Positions 59,449-64,000 of a stretch of 64,000 nt of DNA are shown in pieces (positions within the stretch are counted from its first letter, which is position 1; every line of letters starts with the position of its first letter). Under the pieces are notes generated by a model. That model was not told where the DNA came from and did not search any database. It worked only from the letters and a program-made list of their open reading frames with translations. The position numbers and the translations under genes are program-made. The stretch comes from Kineosporia succinea (GTDB lineage: Bacteria; Actinomycetota; Actinomycetes; Actinomycetales; Kineosporiaceae): the NCBI RefSeq assembly GCF_030811555.1, contig NZ_JAUSQZ010000001.1, forward strand, positions 1,922,001 to 1,986,000, read 5' to 3'.

Positions 59449-60182
59449 TCGGGAACGTCTTCGACTGGCTGGCCGACGGCAGCCACTGGTCCGGTGAGGA
59501 CGGCATCACCAACCGGCTGATCGAGCACCTCCAGTACTCGTTCGGCGCGCTGGTGTTCGTGCTGATCATCGGCATCCCGCTGGGGCTCTTCATCGGGCAC
59601 ACCGGCAAGGGCGCGGTCGCCATCGCGGGTTCCGCGAACGCCCTGCGCGCCCTGCCCACGTTCGGCCTGCTGGTGTACGTCGTCATCCAGTTCTCCGGCG
59701 ACCTGCCCGCCGACTGGGCCTACCTCGGCCCGTCGCTGTTCGTGCTGGTGGTCCTCGGGGTGCCGGCCGTGCTGTCCAACACCTACGCCGGCGTGCAGAA
59801 CGTCGACCCGGCCGCCCGCGACGCGGCCCGGGGCATGGGCATGACCGGCTGGCAGGTGCTCTGGCGGGTCGAGGTGCCCAACGCGCTGCCGCTGATCCTG
59901 TCCGGCGTGCGCAGCTCGATGCTCCAGATCATCGCCACCGCCACGGTCGCGGCCTACGTCACCCTGGGTGGTCTGGGCCGGTTCATGATCGACGGGCTCT
60001 CCCAGCAGGACTACGCGCAGATGGCCGGCGGGGCGATCCTCGTGGCCGTGCTCGCGGTCGCGCTCGACCTGGTGATGGCCGTGGCCCAGCGCTACGTGGT
60101 GTCGCGTGGCATCACCGGCCGCTACGCCCGGCCCGCACCCAACGCCGACGTCGTGGCGGCGGAGTCCCGCCTCGAGGTTTGA
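59445..60182 (+). CDS. Quaternary-amine ABC importer permease (OpuCD/ProW-like)
   Basis: A 245-residue permease with five to six helices, the ALRALPTFGLLVYVVIQF segment and the coupling loop DAARGMGMTGWQVLWRVEVPNALPLILSGVR. The end (GRYARPAPNADVVAAESRLEV) is a polar cytoplasmic tail. It pairs with the preceding permease to form the membrane channel of the importer. Its ATG overlaps the preceding stop codon. A 144-base gap with no clear terminator separates it from the binding-protein gene, so that gene is probably in the same operon but may have its own promoter. Confidence 0.94.
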   Translation: MIGNVFDWLADGSHWSGEDGITNRLIEHLQYSFGALVFVLIIGIPLGLFIGHTGKGAVAIAGSANALRALPTFGLLVYVVIQFSGDLPADWAYLGPSLFVLVVLGVPAVLSNTYAGVQNVDPAARDAARGMGMTGWQVLWRVEVPNALPLILSGVRSSMLQIIATATVAAYVTLGGLGRFMIDGLSQQDYAQMAGGAILVAVLAVALDLVMAVAQRYVVSRGITGRYARPAPNADVVAAESRLEV

Positions 60183-60326
60183 CCTGATTGTTCACGGTCT
60201 GGGCCGACTCGGGACCAAAGACGTTGCCGAGTTGAGACCCGCCCGCCGAAGTAGTGCCTCAAGACTGTCAGTGGCAGGCGACATGCTGTCAGCTGAGGTC
60301 CCACACACCCCAACAGGAGTGCACTG

Positions 60327-61256
60327 ATGAATCGACGCAGGATGGCCTTCGCCACTGCCCTGGTCTCCACCGCTGCCCTGGCGCTGACCGCGTGCGGTGG
60401 CGGGAGCGACCCGCTCGACAGCTCCAGCGACGCCGACAGCGGCGGCTCCTCCTCGTCGGAGTCGATCATCGTCGGCTCGGCGAACTTCCCGGAGAACGAG
60501 CTGCTGGCCGAGATCTACGCCGGCGCACTCGAGGCCAAGGGTGTGAAGGTCTCGAAGAAGCTCAACATCGGCTCGCGCGAGGCCTACATCCCCGGCCTCG
60601 AAGACGGCTCGATCGACCTGCTGCCGGAGTACTCGGGCAACCTGCTCTCGTACCTCGACGACAAGGCCACCGCGGTGAGCTCCGAAGACGTCTTCGCCGC
60701 CCTGCCCGAGGCGCTGCCCGAGGGCCTGACGGTTCTCGACCAGTCCACCGCCGAGGACAAGGACGTCGTGACGGTCACCAAGGAGACCGCCGACAAGTAC
60801 AGCCTGAAGTCGATCGGCGACATGAAGGGCAAGGACCTCGTCCTCGGCGGCCCGCCGGAGTGGAAGACCCGCCCCACCGGCGTCCCGGGCTTCGAGAAGA
60901 ACTACGGCGTCACCTTCAAGGAGTACAAGGTGCTCGACGTGGGCGGCCCGCTCACCGTCAACGCCCTGAAGAACGGCCAGGTCGACGCGGCCGACCTGTT
61001 CAGCACCGACCCGAACATCATCGCCAACGGCTGGGTCATGCTCGAAGACCCGGAGAACCAGTTCGCGGCCCAGAACGTGCTCCCGATCATCAACGAGGAG
61101 AAGGCCTCGGACACGGTGAAGGGCGCGCTCAACGCCGTTTCCGGCGTGCTGACCACCGAGAACCTCTCCGAGATGATGGAGAAGGTCACGCTCGAGCAGC
61201 AGGAGCCGGCCGACGTGGCCAAGGAGTTCCTGGAGACGAACAAGCTCTCCTCCTGA
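60327..61256 (+). CDS. Quaternary-amine importer substrate-binding lipoprotein (OpuCC/ProX-like)
   Basis: A 309-residue lipoprotein: basic n-region, hydrophobic core and lipobox LTAC (lipidated Cys23), then a Ser/Gly/Asp linker and an OpuAC-type type II binding domain (IIVGSANFPENELLAEIYAGALEAKG; LLPEYSGNLLSYL; ADLFSTDPNI). Ligand selectivity depends on an aromatic cage I cannot place by eye. It is lipid-anchored outside the membrane. It completes the importer with the three genes upstream and ends at a strong terminator. AGGAG precedes the ATG. Confidence 0.94.
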   Translation: MNRRRMAFATALVSTAALALTACGGGSDPLDSSSDADSGGSSSSESIIVGSANFPENELLAEIYAGALEAKGVKVSKKLNIGSREAYIPGLEDGSIDLLPEYSGNLLSYLDDKATAVSSEDVFAALPEALPEGLTVLDQSTAEDKDVVTVTKETADKYSLKSIGDMKGKDLVLGGPPEWKTRPTGVPGFEKNYGVTFKEYKVLDVGGPLTVNALKNGQVDAADLFSTDPNIIANGWVMLEDPENQFAAQNVLPIINEEKASDTVKGALNAVSGVLTTENLSEMMEKVTLEQQEPADVAKEFLETNKLSS

Positions 61257-61270
61257 TCACCCCGGTGACG

Positions 61271-61314
61271 TGAGAAGTGCCCGCCCCCGATCCCCGGGTG
61301 GCGGGCACTTCTCA
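61271..61314. terminator. Bidirectional terminator after the importer operon
   Basis: A perfect 15-bp stem, TGAGAAGTGCCCGCC at 61271-61285 with 61300-61314, encloses 14 bases and lies between the importer operon and the convergent Cys-rich microprotein gene. Confidence 0.85.
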
Positions 61315-61322
61315 TGCCGGGC

Positions 61323-61499
61323 TCAGCGCGAGCGGGCCTCGGACACGGCCTTCTTCGGCGGCTTCTCGGGGAACTCGTACGTGGTCAGGTTGATGCGCGT
61401 GGCGAAACCGGCGTCGGACAGCCGCTTCAGCACCACCGGGCAGCTCTTGCACCGGGGTTTGTCCTTGCAGCACTTCTTCTTCGCCTTCTTCACGCCCAT
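61323..61499 (-). CDS. Cys-rich microprotein
   Basis: A 58-residue basic protein with a four-cysteine cluster CCKDKPRCKSCPVVLKRL (Cys9, 10, 16, 19), likely to bind a metal or Fe-S centre. It starts MGVKKAKKKCC and ends in a Lys-rich tail. It resembles short, widely conserved actinobacterial proteins of unknown role with a CC..C..CPVVLKRL core. A 19-bp iron box ends 10 bases before its ATG, which predicts repression by the iron-bound DtxR/IdeR repressor and expression under iron starvation. Confidence 0.8.
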   Translation of the reverse strand: MGVKKAKKKCCKDKPRCKSCPVVLKRLSDAGFATRINLTTYEFPEKPPKKAVSEARSR

Positions 61500-61509
61500 A
61501 CTGCTGAGA

Positions 61510-61528
61510 TTAGGTGAGGCTGACCTAA
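61510..61528 (-). promoter_or_regulatory. DtxR/IdeR iron box
   Basis: TTAGGTGAGGCTGACCTAA matches the established IdeR consensus TTAGGTTAGGCTAACCTAA at 17 of 19 positions, including both TTAGG/CCTAA half-sites. It sits 10 bases before the microprotein start, overlapping the expected promoter. It could also affect the plus-strand VanZ-like gene 130 bases away, but position favours the microprotein. Confidence 0.85.
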
Positions 61529-61658
61529 GTTCCAAGCGTCAAGAGTGCTGGACATTTCTGTCGCCTCGTGCAGGCCAATGCCGCACTTGATCGTCCGAGC
61601 GTGATTTCCTGTTCGACCGTGCCGCAGCGCACACGTTCGACCGGCAGGATGGGCGGTT

Positions 61659-62165
61659 ATGCAGCAGGTACGAGCCTTGTTCGAGCAGCAGGACGTTCTG
61701 GCGACCCTGGTCGTGATCCTGCTGGTCGTGGTGATCGCGATGATGTCGCCCCGGATCCGCGACCGGGTGTCCGGCCTCGGCCTGGCCTTCGTCGTGCTGA
61801 TCGCCGTGGTGCTGGCCGTCACCGTGCCACCGCCCGGCGGCTGGGGCGCCCTGGCCGACGCCGAGCCGAGCATGAAGGTGCTCTCGGCCTGCTTCACGCC
61901 GCACACCTGGTTCACCATGCAGGGCCTGAAATACGTCAACGTGCTGCTGTTCGTGCTGCCCGCGCTGGTGCTCACCGTGATGACCCGCCGGCCGGTGCTG
62001 AGCACGCTGTCGCTGTCGGCGCTGGCCGCCGGGATCGAGGCCTGGCAGGCGTTCTCGAACACCCGGCCCTGCACCGGGGCGGACTGGATCGGGGGCACGC
62101 TGGGCGTGGTCATCGGCGTGATCATGGGGATCACGGTGATCAACCGGACGCTGGAACCGGCCTGA
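61659..62165 (+). CDS. VanZ-like membrane protein
   Basis: A 168-residue integral membrane protein with four helices (about 13-28, 38-54, 87-106, 138-158). The segment GIEAWQAFSNTRPCTGADWIGGTLG resembles the VanZ conserved ExxQ...R...D(W)..N/T.G pattern. VanZ-like proteins confer low-level teicoplanin resistance in enterococci or have unknown envelope roles elsewhere. It stands alone between the microprotein and the IclR gene, convergent with the latter. Confidence 0.7.
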   Translation: MQQVRALFEQQDVLATLVVILLVVVIAMMSPRIRDRVSGLGLAFVVLIAVVLAVTVPPPGGWGALADAEPSMKVLSACFTPHTWFTMQGLKYVNVLLFVLPALVLTVMTRRPVLSTLSLSALAAGIEAWQAFSNTRPCTGADWIGGTLGVVIGVIMGITVINRTLEPA

Positions 62166-62170
62166 CGTCC

Positions 62171-62926
62171 TCAGGCCCGGCCGCCGTGCAACCGCCGTTC
62201 CAGGGCTGAGGCGGCCGCCCGGATCGACGCGACCAGACGCGACCTCGCGTCGTCCGTCATCGTGTCGCTCGAGAAGGTGACCGCCACCGCCGCCGCCGGG
62301 TGCCCGGTGTGGTCGAGCACCGCGACCGCCACCGACGAAAACCCGGCCGTGACCTCGTCCACCTCCTCGGCGAACCCGGCCCCGCGCACCCCCGCCAGCA
62401 CCCGCCGCAGCTCGGGCAGGCTCTGCGGGCCGTCCGGGCCGAACGCCTCGCGGGTCGGGAACAGCGCCCGTACCTGGGCCGCGGGCAGCGCCGCGAGCAT
62501 CGCGCGACCGCTGGCCGTGCGCTCACTCGGCAGCCGCACCCCCACGTCGGTGACCAGCGGCGGACGTCCGGGGGCGCGCTCCTCGATCAGGTAGAGCACC
62601 TCCCGGCCGTGCAGCACCCCCAGATGGGCGGTGTGGCCCACCGCGTCCACCAGCCGCGAGAGCACCAGCCGGGACAGACGCTGCAACGGCTCCTGGCGGG
62701 TGTACGCGGAGCCGATCTCGAACGCCGCGACCCCCAGCCCGTACCGCTGCTCCTCGGGCAGGTGGGTCACGAACCCCTGCTCGGTCATGGCCTCGAGCAG
62801 GTGGTAGACGGTGCTGCGGGGCAGGCCGAGCTCACGGGCCAGCGCCCCGGCGGGCAGCGGGCCGGGAGCCCGGGCCAGCAGCCGCAGGATCGCGAGGGCC
62901 CGGGTCGCGGCCGGAGGTTTCGTCAC
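62171..62926 (-). CDS. IclR-family regulator, probable regulator of histidine utilisation
   Basis: A 251-residue regulator with a winged HTH ([40 protein letters not shown]) and IclR effector domain ([60 protein letters not shown]). It is divergent from hutU by about 80 bases. IclR-type HutR activates hut genes in Corynebacterium, so a HutR role fits. I chose GTG 62926; earlier starts would extend through the palindrome at 62935-62952. Confidence 0.88.
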   Translation of the reverse strand: MTKPPAATRALAILRLLARAPGPLPAGALARELGLPRSTVYHLLEAMTEQGFVTHLPEEQRYGLGVAAFEIGSAYTRQEPLQRLSRLVLSRLVDAVGHTAHLGVLHGREVLYLIEERAPGRPPLVTDVGVRLPSERTASGRAMLAALPAAQVRALFPTREAFGPDGPQSLPELRRVLAGVRGAGFAEEVDEVTAGFSSVAVAVLDHTGHPAAAVAVTFSSDTMTDDARSRLVASIRAAASALERRLHGGRA

Positions 62927-62934
62927 GTCACCAG

Positions 62935-62952
62935 TGTCTCGGATTCGAGACA
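62935..62952. promoter_or_regulatory. Candidate operator of the hut IclR regulator
   Basis: TGTCTCG-GATT-CGAGACA is a perfect 7-bp inverted repeat with a 4-base centre, 9 bases upstream of the regulator start and 54 bases before hutU. Dimeric IclR regulators bind sites of this size. It differs from the known corynebacterial HutR motif, so it is a prediction from symmetry and position. Confidence 0.6.
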
Positions 62953-63005
62953 GCATCACCGTGGCGGTCCTGTCACCGGCGCCCGAACGGCGCTGCAATA
63001 GACCC

Positions 63006-64000
63006 ATGACCTCCTCGATTTCCGGGCCGCGTCCGGTTAAGGCGCCCACCGGCACCACCCTGACCGCCCGCAGCTGGCAGACCGAGGCCCCGCTGCGGAT
63101 GCTGCAGAACAACCTGGACCCCGACGTCGCCGAGCGCCCCGACGACCTGGTCGTCTACGGCGGCACCGGCCGCGCGGCCCGGGACTGGAACAGCTACGAC
63201 GCGATGATCCGCACGCTGACCACGCTGCGCGAGGACGAGACCATGCTCGTCCAGTCGGGCAAGCCGGTCGGCGTCATGCGCACCCACGAGTGGGCGCCGC
63301 GCGTGCTGATCGCCAACTCCAACCTGGTCGGCGACTGGTCCAACTGGCCCGAGTTCCGCCGCCTGGAGAAGCTCGGCCTGACCATGTACGGCCAGATGAC
63401 GGCCGGTTCGTGGATCTACATCGGCACCCAGGGCATCCTGCAGGGCACCTACGAGACGTTCGCCGCCGTCGCCGCCAAGCGCTTCAACGGAACGCTGGCC
63501 GGCACCCTCACGCTGACCGGCGGCGCCGGTGGCATGGGCGGCGCGCAGCCGCTGTCGGTGACGCTGAACGACGGTGTCTGCCTGATCGTGGACGTCGACC
63601 CGACCCGTCTCAAGCGGCGCGTCGAGACCCGCTACCTCGACGAGATCGCCACCGACATGGACGACGCGATCGAGCGGGTCGTCGCCGCCAAGGCCGCTCG
63701 TAAGCCGTTGTCCGTCGGTCTCGTCGGCAACTGCGCCACCGTCTTCCCGGAGCTGCTGCGCCGCGGGGTGCCGATCGACATCGTCACCGACCAGACCTCG
63801 GCGCACGACCCGCTGTCGTACCTGCCCGAGGGCGTCGAGCTCGGCGACTGGCACGACTACGCCGCCGCCAAGCCCGAGGAGTTCACCGACCGGGCCCGCG
63901 CGGCGATGGCCAAGCACGTCGAGGCGATGGTCGGGTTCATGGACGCCGGCGCCGAGGTGTTCGACTACGGCAACTCGATCCGTGACGAGGCCCGGCAGGG
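63006..64000 (+). CDS. hutU: Urocanate hydratase, 5' part (cut by the window edge)
   Basis: The first 331 codons of urocanase, the second enzyme of histidine degradation, which hydrates urocanate to 4-imidazolone-5-propionate using bound NAD+. It starts with [44 protein letters not shown] and the NAD-binding [14 protein letters not shown], all urocanase signatures. Complete enzymes are about 550 residues, so roughly 220 codons lie beyond the edge. ATG 63006 gives the standard N-terminus. A canonical hutH may lie downstream; the lyase at 55161 is unlikely to be it. Confidence 0.95.
   Translation, partial: MTSSISGPRPVKAPTGTTLTARSWQTEAPLRMLQNNLDPDVAERPDDLVVYGGTGRAARDWNSYDAMIRTLTTLREDETMLVQSGKPVGVMRTHEWAPRVLIANSNLVGDWSNWPEFRRLEKLGLTMYGQMTAGSWIYIGTQGILQGTYETFAAVAAKRFNGTLAGTLTLTGGAGGMGGAQPLSVTLNDGVCLIVDVDPTRLKRRVETRYLDEIATDMDDAIERVVAAKAARKPLSVGLVGNCATVFPELLRRGVPIDIVTDQTSAHDPLSYLPEGVELGDWHDYAAAKPEEFTDRARAAMAKHVEAMVGFMDAGAEVFDYGNSIRDEARQ

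Noticed and set aside
60183-60326. Riboswitch or attenuator before the importer binding-protein gene
   Set aside because: Only weak repeats (CTGTCAG twice) are visible; no stable long stem or known riboswitch core could be recognised.

Overview
The window comes from a high-GC Actinomycetota chromosome. The evidence is very high coding GC, frequent GTG starts, many 4-base stop/start overlaps (GTGA or ATGA), an FbiC deazaflavin (F420) synthase, DUF3263, LytR_C and PspC-domain proteins, an XRE/DUF5753 plus DUF397 regulatory pair, and a DtxR/IdeR-type iron box. The family mix would fit a morphologically complex genus such as those of Kineosporiaceae, but that is an inference only. I see no rRNA, tRNA, insertion sequence, integrase, phage gene or CRISPR array.

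Layout. 1-13.8 kb is mostly housekeeping: cold-shock protein, LytR_C membrane protein, DUF3263, a PLP decarboxylase, ung, fbiC, an SDR, an FAD disulfide oxidoreductase, a GT4 glycosyltransferase, a polysaccharide deacetylase and lhgO. 14-38.5 kb is a large exopolysaccharide region: a polyisoprenyl-phosphate sugar-phosphate transferase; a coupled nucleotide-sugar cassette (RfbF-type cytidylyltransferase, SDR, RmlC-like epimerase, COG4091-type oxidoreductase); two membrane-anchored GH26-like hydrolases; a chain-length/BY-kinase-like protein with a broken P-loop; an O-antigen-polymerase-like protein; two Wzx-like flippases, one with a 375-residue low-complexity tail; a WcbI-type protein; several GT2/GT4 transferases; and a GMC oxidoreductase. 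Together these cover priming, precursor supply, assembly, flipping, polymerisation and trimming of one or more surface polysaccharides.

38.5-53.4 kb is mixed: the XRE/DUF397 pair, type II NADH dehydrogenase, a HipA-like kinase with DUF3037, PspC, a papain-like fold protein, a MacB-type ABC operon, glutathione peroxidase, an UbiB-kinase/P450 operon, a secreted protein beside its decayed tandem copy, and a LacI regulator facing two perfect 12-bp palindromes.

53.6-64 kb looks catabolic: amidohydrolase plus cysteine-dioxygenase-like cupin, a histidine-ammonia-lyase-fold protein with a non-standard MIO tripeptide, an IclR regulator leading into a complete quaternary-amine (OpuC-like) ABC importer, a Cys-rich microprotein under an iron box, a VanZ-like protein, and an IclR regulator divergent from hutU, which runs off the right edge.

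The strongest leads are the HAL-like lyase locus, the COG4091 sugar cassette, the pseudokinase in the polysaccharide cluster, the iron-box microprotein, and several perfect palindromes that look like operators for the regulators beside them.
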